21,079 nt of DNA, taken from assembly GCA_000436735.1 (NCBI GenBank), contig FR887088.1:1-21079 (forward strand), read 5' to 3'. Each line of letters starts with the position of its first letter. The first letter of the stretch is position 1. The notes below the pieces were generated by a model, which ran no database searches, was not told the origin of the DNA, and was given only the letters and a program-made list of their open reading frames with translations. The stretch is from Firmicutes bacterium CAG:170. Lineage in GTDB: Bacteria; Bacillota; Clostridia; Oscillospirales; Oscillospiraceae. Positions 1 to 8,217 of this stretch are shown here, piece by piece. The position numbers and the translations under genes are program-made.

Positions 1-65
1 GCCAGAAAAAAGTATGCCGCCGGAGGCACGCCCTTGCTGTGCAAAGAAAAATGGCAGAACAGCCA

Positions 66-102
66 ATATAAAAAGGCTCTCTGCCGAAGCAGAGAGCCTT
101 TT
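66..102 (-). terminator. rho-independent terminator of rpsU
   Basis: A perfect 14-bp inverted repeat (71-84 with 89-102) encloses a 4-base loop. Read on the minus strand the loop is TTCG, an extra-stable tetraloop, and the 3' arm ends in a T-rich tract (CTTTTTATATT). It lies 28 bases past the rpsU stop. The A-rich 5' arm on the other strand could let it also stop plus-strand transcription. Confidence 0.9.
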
Positions 103-129
103 GCTCGTTATGAAATAGGAAGAAAGGAA

Positions 130-312
130 TCAATAGAACTTCTTTCTGTTCTTGCGAGCAGCTTCAGACTTCTGCTTACGCTTCAGGCTGGGGCTCACAT
201 AATGTTCTCTCTTCTTGACTTCAGCGATAACGCCAGCCTTTGCACAGCTGCGCTTGAACCGCTTGAGAGCATTTTCCAAGGATTCGCCTTCCTTGACGCG
301 AACTTCAGACAT
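130..312 (-). CDS. rpsU: 30S ribosomal protein S21 (bS21)
   Basis: This 60-residue basic protein matches bS21 from end to end. It has the typical opening MSEVRVKEGESLENALKRFKR and a Lys/Arg-rich C-terminal helix ending in KNRKKFY. In the family it binds near the 3' end of 16S rRNA on the small-subunit platform and helps translation initiation. A GGAGGGAGGG ribosome binding site sits just before the ATG. The gene has a consensus promoter of its own (381-409) and a strong terminator, so it can be transcribed separately from leuS. Length is normal for the family. Confidence 0.97.
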   Translation of the reverse strand: MSEVRVKEGESLENALKRFKRSCAKAGVIAEVKKREHYVSPSLKRKQKSEAARKNRKKFY

Positions 313-380
313 CGTTTTCCCTCCCTCCGACGCAACCGGCTAGATCCAGATTGCTTTCAGGGCCACTCATTGGCTTGATT

Positions 381-409
381 ATTATAGTCAGTCCGCCACA
401 GATTGTCAA
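381..409 (-). promoter_or_regulatory. sigma-A promoter of rpsU
   Basis: On the minus strand there is a TTGACA -35 box (404-409), exactly 17 bases of spacer, and a TATAAT -10 box (381-386). Both hexamers match consensus fully. An A/T-rich stretch just upstream of -35 (about 410-440) resembles an UP element. The predicted 5' untranslated region is about 60 bases. Confidence 0.92.
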
Positions 410-445
410 GAAATTTTTGCAAAAACCGCAAAAACAACTTTTTCC

Positions 446-2950
446 TCAGCGAATGATGAGATTGACGAGCTTATTCTTGACGTAGATCACCTTGACGATC
501 TGCTTGCCCTCGCACTGGCGTGCGACCTTCTCCTGCTTGAGCGCCTCCGCGACGACGGCGTCCTGCTCGCTGTCCACGGGCATGATGACCGTACCGCGCA
601 GCTTGCCGAGCACCTGCACCGCCATCTCGACGGTGGAGGCGACGGTCTTGCTCTCGTCGTACTCCGGCCACGGCTGCTGCATGGCCATCGTGCCGGTCTT
701 GGCGGCCTCGCCGGTCAGCTCCCACATCTCCTCGACCATATGCGGCGCGAACGGGCTGAGCATCAGCATGAGCATTTTGAGGTCGCCCCTCGTCAGGCCG
801 TTGGCATAGAACTCGTTGACCATGGTCATGAGCGCGGCGATGGCGGTGTTCATTTTCAGCTCGTCGATGTCCTGCGTGACCTTGCGGATGGTCTTGTGGA
901 TGATCGCCTCGTTCTTTTCGCTGAGCTCTTCGGAGTCTGCCGCCATATCCATGAGGTTCCAGCAGCGGTCGAGGAAGCGCTTAGAGCCCTTGACGGCCTC
1001 GTCGGACCAGGTTGCGACCTTCTCAAAGTCGCCGATGAACATGATATAAAGCCGCATGGTGTCCGCGCCGTAGGCCTTGACGACATCGTCGGGATTGACG
1101 ACGTTGCCGAGGGACTTGGACATCTTGACGGCGGGACGCAGCGCCTGATTGCCGTACTTTTCGATCAGGGCCTGCTTTTCCTCCTCCGTGGAGACGTTGC
1201 CGACATAGTGCGGGTTCTGGCCGAGGATCATGCCGTGGCTGGTGCGCTTGGCATACGGCTCTTTCGTGTGGACGACGCCGATGTCATAGAGGAACTTGTG
1301 CCAGAAGCGGGAGTACAGCAGATGCAGCGTCGTGTGCTCCATGCCGCCGTTATACCAATCGACCGGGCCCCAATAGGTCTCTGCCTCCTTGGAAACGGGC
1401 GTCTTTTCGTCGTGCGGGTCCATATAGCGGAGGTAATACCAGCTGGAGCCTGCCCACTGGGGCATGGTATCCGTCTCGCGCTTGGCCGGGCCGCCGCAGC
1501 ACGGACAGGTTGTGTTGACCCAGTCGGTCATTTTCGACAGCGGGCTTTCGCCGTCGTCGGTCGGCTCGTAGCTGTCCACCTGCGGGAGGACGACGGGCAG
1601 CTGCTCCTCGGGAACAGGCACCCAGCCGCACTTCGGGCAGGAGATCATCGGGATCGGCTCACCCCAGTAGCGCTGACGGGAGAACACCCAGTCGCGGAGC
1701 TTGTAGTTGACCTTTTCCTTGCCCCAGCCCTGTTCGATGGCATACTGCTTCATGGCGGGGATGGCCTCCTTGACAGTCATGCCGTTGAGGAAGCCGGAGT
1801 TGACCATGATGCCCGTGTCGTCCTTGAGCGTGAACGCGCCCTTGGTGATATCGCCGCCCTTGACGACCTCAACGATGGGCAGACCGAACGCCGTTGCGAA
1901 GTCCCAGTCGCGCTGGTCGTGGCCCGGAACGCCCATGACAATGCCGGTGCCGTAGCTCATGAGGACATAGTCGGAGACGAACATCGGGACGGCCTTGCCG
2001 GTCGCGGGGTTGATGGCCTCAATGCCATCGAGACGGACGCCCGTCTTTTCCTTGTTCAGCTCGCCGCGCTCAAAGTCGGACTTGCGGGCGGCCGCCTGCT
2101 GATAGGCTTCGACGTCGGCCCAGTTTTTGATCTGATCCTTCCACTTGGCCAGCAGCGGATGTTCCGGGGAAATGACCGTATAGGTCACGCCGAAGAGCGT
2201 ATCGACGCGGGTGGTGTAGACGGTGATATCGTCGGCGGTGTTGGTCTTGAAGGTGACCTCCGTACCGGTGGAGCGGCCGATCCAGTTCTTCTGCTGGGTC
2301 TTGACGCGCTCGATGTAGTCCAGCCCCTCGAGGTCGAGATCGTCGATCAGGCGGTCGGCATACTTCGTGATGCGGAGCATCCATTGGCTCTTTTCCTTGC
2401 GGATGACCGGCGCGCCGCAGCGCTCACAAACACCCTCGACGACCTCCTCATTTGCCAGCACGCACTTGCAGCTGGTGCACCAGTTAACGGGCATGGTGGT
2501 CTTATAGGCAAGGCCGTGCTTGTACATCTGGAGGAAGATCCACTGTGTCCAGCGGTAGTAATTCGGGTCGGTCGTATCGACGACGCGATCCCAGTCGAAG
2601 CTGTAGCCGAGCATTTTGAGCTGGCGGGTGAAGTTTTCGATATTCCGCTTGGTGACGATGGCGGGATGGATATGGTTCTTGATGGCGAAGTTTTCCGTCG
2701 GCAGGCCGAAGGCATCAAAGCCGATGGGGTTCAGGACGTTATAGCCCTGCATCCGCTTCTTACGGCAGATAATGTCCATCGCCGTGAACGGGCGCGGATG
2801 GCCGACGTGAAGGCCGGCGGCGGAGGGGTACGGGAATTCGATCAGGCCGTAGAACTTGGGCTTCCCGTCGCCGGTGACGGCGGCGTAGGGCTTGGTCTGC
2901 TCCCACTTCTCCTGCCATTTCTTTTCAATGGCTGCAAAATCGTATTTCAT
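446..2950 (-). CDS. leuS: leucyl-tRNA synthetase
   Basis: This 834-aa class Ia aminoacyl-tRNA synthetase attaches leucine to tRNA-Leu in the cytoplasm. The HIGH motif appears as HVGH at residues 48-51 and the KMSKS motif is intact at 609-613. Between them are a Cys4 zinc-ribbon insert near residues 158-180 and the CP1 editing domain (TTRVDTLFG, then GVPGHDQRDWDFA). More CxxC pairs lie near WCPKCGW-like and CPCCGG segments. The C-terminal anticodon-binding region is complete, and length is usual for bacterial LeuRS. The ATG is preceded by AAAGGAG. Expression is probably controlled by the T-box leader directly upstream. Confidence 0.98.
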   Translation of the reverse strand: MKYDFAAIEKKWQEKWEQTKPYAAVTGDGKPKFYGLIEFPYPSAAGLHVGHPRPFTAMDIICRKKRMQGYNVLNPIGFDAFGLPTENFAIKNHIHPAIVTKRNIENFTRQLKMLGYSFDWDRVVDTTDPNYYRWTQWIFLQMYKHGLAYKTTMPVNWCTSCKCVLANEEVVEGVCERCGAPVIRKEKSQWMLRITKYADRLIDDLDLEGLDYIERVKTQQKNWIGRSTGTEVTFKTNTADDITVYTTRVDTLFGVTYTVISPEHPLLAKWKDQIKNWADVEAYQQAAARKSDFERGELNKEKTGVRLDGIEAINPATGKAVPMFVSDYVLMSYGTGIVMGVPGHDQRDWDFATAFGLPIVEVVKGGDITKGAFTLKDDTGIMVNSGFLNGMTVKEAIPAMKQYAIEQGWGKEKVNYKLRDWVFSRQRYWGEPIPMISCPKCGWVPVPEEQLPVVLPQVDSYEPTDDGESPLSKMTDWVNTTCPCCGGPAKRETDTMPQWAGSSWYYLRYMDPHDEKTPVSKEAETYWGPVDWYNGGMEHTTLHLLYSRFWHKFLYDIGVVHTKEPYAKRTSHGMILGQNPHYVGNVSTEEEKQALIEKYGNQALRPAVKMSKSLGNVVNPDDVVKAYGADTMRLYIMFIGDFEKVATWSDEAVKGSKRFLDRCWNLMDMAADSEELSEKNEAIIHKTIRKVTQDIDELKMNTAIAALMTMVNEFYANGLTRGDLKMLMLMLSPFAPHMVEEMWELTGEAAKTGTMAMQQPWPEYDESKTVASTVEMAVQVLGKLRGTVIMPVDSEQDAVVAEALKQEKVARQCEGKQIVKVIYVKNKLVNLIIR

Positions 2951-2982
2951 AACAGGCTCCTTTGTCTCGTGATTTGATCCAT

Positions 2983-3212
2983 AAAAACGCCCCCGACCGT
3001 CTCCGGTCAGGGGCGTAAAAACGCGGTACCACCCTGATTCAGGCGCAAAACGCCTCTCAGCGGCCTTTAACGCGGCCAGCCGTCCCGCCCTGTTCAGGCG
3101 GAAAGCTCCGGGGCCAGTACAAAACCGTCCGTCTGCCGGCTCACAGCAGCCGCCGGCTCTCTGAAAGGCGTGTTCGGTCTCTTTTTCCCATCTCAGCTTT
3201 TGTTCCGTATGC
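2983..3212 (-). promoter_or_regulatory. T-box riboswitch leader of leuS
   Basis: The minus-strand leader contains the conserved T-box sequence AGGGTGGTACCGCG (3021-3035). It also has a Stem I core with AGAGAGCCGGCGGCTG and GAGCCGGC arms (about 3135-3163). A GC-rich intrinsic terminator with a T run follows (2983-3015), 33 bases before the leuS start. In this class, uncharged tRNA pairs with the T-box and a specifier codon and favours the antiterminator. A CUG leucine codon at 3115-3117, just before CCCCGGAGC, is the best specifier candidate; that assignment is tentative. Confidence 0.93.
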
Positions 3213-3217
3213 GTGCT

Positions 3218-3246
3218 ATTTTACGAAGCTTTCCTGCATTTGTCAA
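3218..3246 (-). promoter_or_regulatory. sigma-A promoter of the leuS leader
   Basis: Minus-strand TTGACA (3241-3246), 17-base spacer, TAAAAT (3218-3223). Transcription would start near 3211, at the 5' edge of the T-box leader. The -35 box directly abuts the end of the 157-bp palindromic element. Confidence 0.88.
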
Positions 3247-3403
3247 GGGTGTATTCTTCCAACTCCCAATGTGACCGGCAGCGAGGAATTTTTGCGTTGA
3301 GCAAGACATTTTTTCGCAGGAATACTGACGTATTCCAAGAAAAAATGGCGCAGCGTGAAAAGGCCCGCTGTCCGGGTGTGTTGGGAGTTGGAAGAATACA
3401 CCC
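3247..3403. repeat. 157-bp near-palindromic element with 23-bp perfect inverted ends
   Basis: The ends are perfect 23-base inverted repeats (3247-3269 and 3381-3403, starting GGGTGTATTCTTCC). The interior is also largely self-complementary. ATTTTTTC (3308-3315) pairs with GAAAAAAT (3339-3346), GGAATAC (3319-3325) with GTATTCC (3330-3336) around a TGAC loop, and CCGGCAGCG with the complement of CGCTGTCCGG. It has no reading frame of note. It lies between the rsfS stop and the leuS promoter. AAGGG occurs at both edges (3245-3249, 3404-3408) and could be a trace of target duplication. It may be a MITE-like or REP-like repeat, and its RNA would form one long hairpin that could end the rsfS operon. 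Confidence 0.85.
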
Positions 3404-3416
3404 AAGGGAAAAATGC

Positions 3417-3779
3417 TCAGCCCTCGTTCAGAAGCGAAATCATGCTGACCTGCTTTCCATCCTGCCACAGGCGCTCCAGATCGTAGAACGCACGCGTTTC
3501 CTCGGTGAACACATGCACGACGACGCATCCGAAGTCCAGCACGACCCACGTTCCGCCGCGATGACCCTCGCGTCCCACCATCGGTTCGCCCGCCTCGTCC
3601 ATCGCTTCCTCCACCGCGTCGCAGAGCGTCCGCACATGGGTATTGGAGCTGGCGGTGCAGATCAGAAAATAATCCGCAAGCGTGGAAATGTCGCTGATCT
3701 CGATGAGCCTCAGATCGATCCCCTTTTTGCTGTCGAGCGCCTTTGCCGCGATTGCCGCGACCTCTTTTGCTGTCCTCAT
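3417..3779 (-). CDS. rsfS: ribosome silencing factor RsfS (YbeB/Iojap family)
   Basis: A 120-aa protein of the RsfS/Iojap family, which binds uL14 on the 50S subunit and blocks subunit joining when nutrients are short. Family hallmarks are the DISTLADYFLICTASSNTH segment, the GREGHRGGTWVVLDFG segment and the following VHVF...R.FYDLERLW. I chose the ATG at 3779 because AAAGGAAG lies at a suitable distance. A start ten codons earlier (3809) would overlap the LCP gene stop as ATGA but has no visible ribosome binding site. It ends 13 bases before the palindromic element. Its position after nadD and an LCP gene is common in Firmicutes. Confidence 0.94.
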   Translation of the reverse strand: MRTAKEVAAIAAKALDSKKGIDLRLIEISDISTLADYFLICTASSNTHVRTLCDAVEEAMDEAGEPMVGREGHRGGTWVVLDFGCVVVHVFTEETRAFYDLERLWQDGKQVSMISLLNEG

Positions 3780-3805
3780 GTTATTTCTTCCTTTCTTCTG
3801 CCTGT

Positions 3806-4996
3806 TCATCCGGCCCAGAGCGCCGGGTCGTTCGGCAGCGGTATATTTTTCTGTTCTGTATGCGTCTCCGGCTCCGTCTCTGCCGGAGGCGGCTGCGTTT
3901 TTGTCCGTGTATTTTCCTTTGCCCGCGCAGCCTCCGGCGTAACGACGCTGACGCGGTCCTCCGTGACCGGCACGTCGTAGGGATTGAACGACCGGTTGAC
4001 CGTTTCCAGAAGCTTTCCCGCATACAGCGGATAATAGCTCACGCCGCTAACCGTCACGCCCTCTCCCTGCAATGTGCAGCACGTCAGGCTCCCGAGGTCG
4101 CAGCGGCAGAGCTTCGCTGCCAGATAGATCAGGTTTCCGGTCGTGAGGTCGCTCAGCGTTTCTTCATAAAAAACTCTGACGACCGGCAGCAGCTTCGGCA
4201 GATTCTCCGCCGAAAGGCACTGCCGCGCCAGCTGACGCAGAAGCCGCTGCTGCACCTCGGTGCGGCGAATGTCCTGCGTCGCGTAGCCGCTGCGGTAGCG
4301 CACGAGCTGCATGGCCTCTTCCCCGTTCAGCCACTGCTTTCCAGCCTTCAGATGGATCTCCAGCGCCTGCGCGGGGTCGGAATAGTCCATATCCTGCGGC
4401 ACGTCGAACCAGACGCCGCCGAGCAGATCGACCGTCCGCCGGAAGGCGTCCAGATCGATCAGGACGTAGCCGTCCGGCTCAAAGCCGAGAAGCCTTCCGA
4501 CCTCCTTTTTCAGCCGCCGCATTCCGGCATGTCCGCCGCCGGCATAGACGGCGTTGAGCTTTTGCAGCCGTCCGTCCTCCGTCAGAAGCGGCGTATCGCG
4601 CGGTATGCTCAGGAGCGCGGCGGCACCGCTGCGCTCGTCCAGATGGCCGAGCATGATGGTGTCTGTACGCAGCCCATCGCCGTCCGTGCCACACAGGAGG
4701 ATGTTGTAAACGCCCCTTCTGTGGCTGACAGGTGTCTGCGCCGGGAGCGCCGCCGCTTCCTCCGCCTCCGGGGCGGATGCCTGCACCCGCTCCGCCGGGC
4801 TGCTTTCTTCCTTCAGGCCAGTCAGCGCCGGAACGCTCCGCTCCGGCGGGCGCACCGCTGCGCGGTAAATTGCAAACAGCGTCCCGGCCAGCACCAGCAG
4901 CGAGACCGCGATGCCGATCACGCCGCGCTGCTTTCCGGTCAGCCGTCCGTCATTTTGCAGATGGGTCGGTTTTCTTCTTCCGCCGTAAAATTTCAT
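3806..4996 (-). CDS. LytR-CpsA-Psr (LCP) family cell-wall glycopolymer ligase
   Basis: A 396-aa membrane-anchored protein. A short cytoplasmic N-terminus is followed by one transmembrane helix (residues about 24-44), a Pro/Glu/Ala-rich linker, and an extracellular LCP domain (about 95-300). The domain contains TDTIMLGHLD, LLSIPRDTPL, KLNAVYAGGG, the GGVWFDVPQDMDY segment and QLVRYRSGYATQDIRR. The Arg and Asp residues in these motifs bind polyprenyl pyrophosphate in the family. LCP enzymes transfer lipid-linked glycopolymers such as teichoic acids or capsule onto peptidoglycan. The Thr/Pro/Glu-rich C-terminal tail looks disordered. The start at 4996 is chosen because the helix follows it and GGAG precedes it; it overlaps the nadD-yqeK end by 47 bases. 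The exact polymer is unknown. Confidence 0.9.
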   Translation of the reverse strand: MKFYGGRRKPTHLQNDGRLTGKQRGVIGIAVSLLVLAGTLFAIYRAAVRPPERSVPALTGLKEESSPAERVQASAPEAEEAAALPAQTPVSHRRGVYNILLCGTDGDGLRTDTIMLGHLDERSGAAALLSIPRDTPLLTEDGRLQKLNAVYAGGGHAGMRRLKKEVGRLLGFEPDGYVLIDLDAFRRTVDLLGGVWFDVPQDMDYSDPAQALEIHLKAGKQWLNGEEAMQLVRYRSGYATQDIRRTEVQQRLLRQLARQCLSAENLPKLLPVVRVFYEETLSDLTTGNLIYLAAKLCRCDLGSLTCCTLQGEGVTVSGVSYYPLYAGKLLETVNRSFNPYDVPVTEDRVSVVTPEAARAKENTRTKTQPPPAETEPETHTEQKNIPLPNDPALWAG

Positions 4997-6194
4997 CCAG
5001 GGAGACTCCGTTTCGTAAAAGGAATTTCCTCGCCTCCTCAGAGTCCCCGGCAGCCGGACGGCCAAGCGCCTGCAAATGCCGCAGCGTCTGCTCCAGCGCC
5101 AGCAGGACGGCCCCGTCCAGATCGAGCTGCGCCATCTCGCGCAGCGCCTCCACACCCGGGAAATCCCGGCTTGGCTCCATATAGTCGGCGATGTAGATGA
5201 TCTTTTCCAGCGTGGTCATATCCGGCCTTCCGGTCGTATGCCAGCGGATTGCGCCGCATATCTCCGGCGCTTCTCCGAATATGTGCTCGGCCGCGTAAGC
5301 GGCTGTTTTCGCGTGCAGCAGCTCCGGGCTGATCTGCTCGTCCTGTGTGATCTCCAGCGCATACCGGCGGCAGAACTGCGCCTGCTGCTCCGGCGTCAGC
5401 GCCTTGGTCATGTCGTGCAGGATGCCCGCCCTGGCCGCGGCCGTCTCGTCCGCGCCGTATTTCCGCGCAAGCGCCGCCGCCGTCCGGCTGCATCCCCCGG
5501 CATGGATCCAGCGCTGCGGCTTGTAAAGCGGGCGGCAGGTCTGTTCGAGACGCCGCATATCCAGCCCCCTGTGACTGCTTCCCAGCCCGTACAGCCCGAG
5601 ACGCTCGATCTCCGCCATGACAGCCTCCGGGACGCAGTCTGCGCCGCATCCGAAGAACAGCAGCCGCCGCACCTGCGTTGAGGAAAGCTCCAGCGCCTGA
5701 TTTTCCGCAAATACCGTCCGGCAGCCAAGGCTTTTCTCGAACTGCCGCGCCTGCTCCCGCAGGGTCTGCGCAAGCGCGTCTCCGGTCTGCGTGCGGTACA
5801 TGCAGACGATCCGCGCCATCTGCGCGATCTGCTCCGGCCCGCGCCACTGATCGAAGCACTGGAACATATCCGTGCCCATCAGCAGAAAAAGTTCGTCCTG
5901 CGGATATTGTGCGTGGAATTCCCGCAAAGTATCCACGGTATAGCTCGGGCCGCTGCGCCGAAGCTCGATATCGCTGACCTCCAGCCCCTCCGCGTCCTGC
6001 GCGGCGAGCTGCACCAGCCGCAGCCGCGTCTGCGCGTCCGGAGAGCCTTCCGGCAGCCGCTTGTGCGGCGGGATGGCGTCCGGGACGAGAATCACACGAT
6101 CCAGCCCCAGCAGGCGGCGCGTCTGCTCCGCCGCGCGGATATGCCCCAGATGCGGCGGATTGAAGCTTCCGCCGTAAATTCCGATCTTCGCCAA
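4950..6194 (-). CDS. nadD-yqeK: fused nicotinate-nucleotide adenylyltransferase (NadD) and HD-domain YqeK hydrolase
   Basis: A 414-aa two-domain protein. Residues 1-200 are NadD: GGSFNPPHLGH with the HxGH nucleotidyltransferase signature at 15-18, PPHK, and SSTQVR at 171-176. This domain makes nicotinate adenine dinucleotide from NaMN and ATP. Residues about 215-400 are YqeK: His231, the HD pair 260-261, His294, and RWHTTG...EKIIYIADYMEP. YqeK proteins are symmetrical diadenosine tetraphosphate hydrolases. The two are usually separate neighbouring genes; here there is one continuous frame with no stop. I set the start at a TTG (6192-6194), six bases after GGAGGG. The in-frame ATG at 6284 lies inside yhbY with no ribosome binding site. 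Confidence 0.93.
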   Translation of the reverse strand: MAKIGIYGGSFNPPHLGHIRAAEQTRRLLGLDRVILVPDAIPPHKRLPEGSPDAQTRLRLVQLAAQDAEGLEVSDIELRRSGPSYTVDTLREFHAQYPQDELFLLMGTDMFQCFDQWRGPEQIAQMARIVCMYRTQTGDALAQTLREQARQFEKSLGCRTVFAENQALELSSTQVRRLLFFGCGADCVPEAVMAEIERLGLYGLGSSHRGLDMRRLEQTCRPLYKPQRWIHAGGCSRTAAALARKYGADETAAARAGILHDMTKALTPEQQAQFCRRYALEITQDEQISPELLHAKTAAYAAEHIFGEAPEICGAIRWHTTGRPDMTTLEKIIYIADYMEPSRDFPGVEALREMAQLDLDGAVLLALEQTLRHLQALGRPAAGDSEEARKFLLRNGVSLDEILRRKKKTDPSAK

Positions 6195-6225
6195 AGCGTT
6201 CCCTCCGTTACTTCCGGCGGCGTCC

Positions 6226-6690
6226 TTACTCTCCGCGGCTCTGCTGCTTTCTGCGTTCGATGGCCGCCTGCACCGCCGCGTCATGGAAATACTTGTCGCG
6301 GCGCTCGCGCTCCTCCTTGGCCGCCTTGCGGCGGCTGCGGATACCGGCCTTCACGGGATTGACCTTTTTCTTCGCAGGCTTCGGCGCCTTGGGCTGCGCC
6401 TGCGCCTTGCGTTCGCGTTCCAGCTTTTCCGACTTGCGGTAGATCACGAACCTGTTTCCGACCACCTGAATGCCCTCGGCGCCGGTCTGCTCGCAGATCG
6501 CGTCGCAGACCTCCCGCGCGCTCATCATGGCCGATTCCAGAACACGTCCCTTGACCAGCTCCCGCGCGTCGAGCACCTTTTCCGCCTCCGCAATGAGCGT
6601 TTCCGATACGCCGCCCTTGCCGACCATGAGAATGGTATCGAGCGTGTTTGCCTGTGCGCGCAGCTCGGCGCGCTCCTTACTTGTCATCAT
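6226..6690 (-). CDS. yhbY: ribosome assembly RNA-binding protein YhbY (CRM domain) with basic tail
   Basis: A 154-aa protein. Residues 1-95 form a CRM domain: TSKERAELRAQANTLDTILMVGKGG, with the GxxG-type loop VGKGGVS, then an ELVKGRVLES strand and VGNRFVIYR. CRM proteins such as E. coli YhbY bind the pre-50S particle. Residues 96-154 are a Lys/Arg/Ala/Pro-rich tail without predicted globular structure, making it longer than the roughly 95-100-aa standard form. AAGGAG precedes the ATG at 6690, and the start overlaps the end of rdgB by 14 bases, so the two are probably translationally coupled. Confidence 0.93.
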   Translation of the reverse strand: MMTSKERAELRAQANTLDTILMVGKGGVSETLIAEAEKVLDARELVKGRVLESAMMSAREVCDAICEQTGAEGIQVVGNRFVIYRKSEKLERERKAQAQPKAPKPAKKKVNPVKAGIRSRRKAAKEERERRDKYFHDAAVQAAIERRKQQSRGE

Positions 6691-7285
6691 AATGCTTCTC
6701 CTTATAGAGTCTTACAAACTCCCGAAGCGCGTTTCCGCGATGCGAGATCTCGTTTTTCTTTTCCGGCGGAAGCTCGGCGTAGGTCATGCCGTATTCCGGC
6801 AGATAAAACACCGGATCGTAGCCGAAGCCGCCCGCGCCGTGCTTTTCATACAGAATGCGTCCCGGGCATTCGCCGCGCGCGACGATCTCCCGTCCGTCCG
6901 GCCAGAGGCAGGTAATGACGCAGACGAATTTCGCCGTCCGCGCCGCCTCCGGCACCTCCTTCATGTTTTCGAGCAGGAACGCGATGCGCTCGTCGTCCGT
7001 TCCGTCGTGGCCCTTCGGGCCGTAGCGCGCAGAATGCACGCCCGGCGCGCCGTCCAGCGCGTCCACCATCAGCCCGGAATCGTCCGCGATGGCAGGCATA
7101 TTTGCCGCGCGCATGACCGCCTCCGCCTTGAGGCGGGAATTTTCCTCAAAGGTCGTGCCGGTCTCGTCCACGTCGATGTCCAATCCCAGCTCGGATTCCA
7201 TCACGACCTCGACGCCGAGACCGCTCAGGATTGCCTGGATCTCCGCCAGCTTGTGCGGATTTTTGCTTGCCAGTACCGCCTTCAT
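6677..7285 (-). CDS. rdgB: XTP/dITP pyrophosphatase (RdgB/HAM1 family)
   Basis: A 202-aa cytoplasmic enzyme that hydrolyses non-canonical purine triphosphates (XTP, dITP, ITP) to the monophosphate, keeping them out of DNA and RNA. The family motifs are all present: SKNPHKLAEI at the N-terminus, TFEENSRLKA, the metal and substrate site DDSGLMVDALDGAPGVHSARY, GAGGFGYDPVF, and SHRGNALR near the end. Length is typical. GGAGGAACGGCA precedes the ATG, and the gene starts 13 bases after ftsY ends. Confidence 0.97.
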   Translation of the reverse strand: MKAVLASKNPHKLAEIQAILSGLGVEVVMESELGLDIDVDETGTTFEENSRLKAEAVMRAANMPAIADDSGLMVDALDGAPGVHSARYGPKGHDGTDDERIAFLLENMKEVPEAARTAKFVCVITCLWPDGREIVARGECPGRILYEKHGAGGFGYDPVFYLPEYGMTYAELPPEKKNEISHRGNALREFVRLYKEKHYDDK

Positions 7286-7298
7286 TGCCGTTCCTCCG

Positions 7299-8192
<894 letters not shown>

Positions 8193-8217
8193 GTAAATTT
8201 CCTCTGTCTGTTATATT

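Noticed and set aside
1..65. Possible gene at the left edge
   Set aside because: No frame with a ribosome binding site or recognisable product is visible in these bases.
34..378. A 114-codon plus-strand frame over rpsU
   Set aside because: It runs through the rpsU terminator and gene in antisense, has no ribosome binding site and no recognisable domain.
740..2977. A 745-codon open frame on the plus strand opposite leuS
   Set aside because: It is antisense to a complete leucyl-tRNA synthetase with all motifs. The translation is low in complexity and family-free, and arises from the GC-rich codon use of leuS.
3780..3809. Earlier ATG for rsfS overlapping the LCP stop
   Set aside because: The ATGA overlap is attractive, but no Shine-Dalgarno sequence precedes it, while the ATG at 3779 has AAAGGAAG and gives the normal family length.
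4997..5155. Longer N-terminus for the LCP protein
   Set aside because: The extra 53 residues are Arg/Cys/Trp-rich shadow sequence inside nadD-yqeK. The normal cytoplasmic stub and helix start at 4996.
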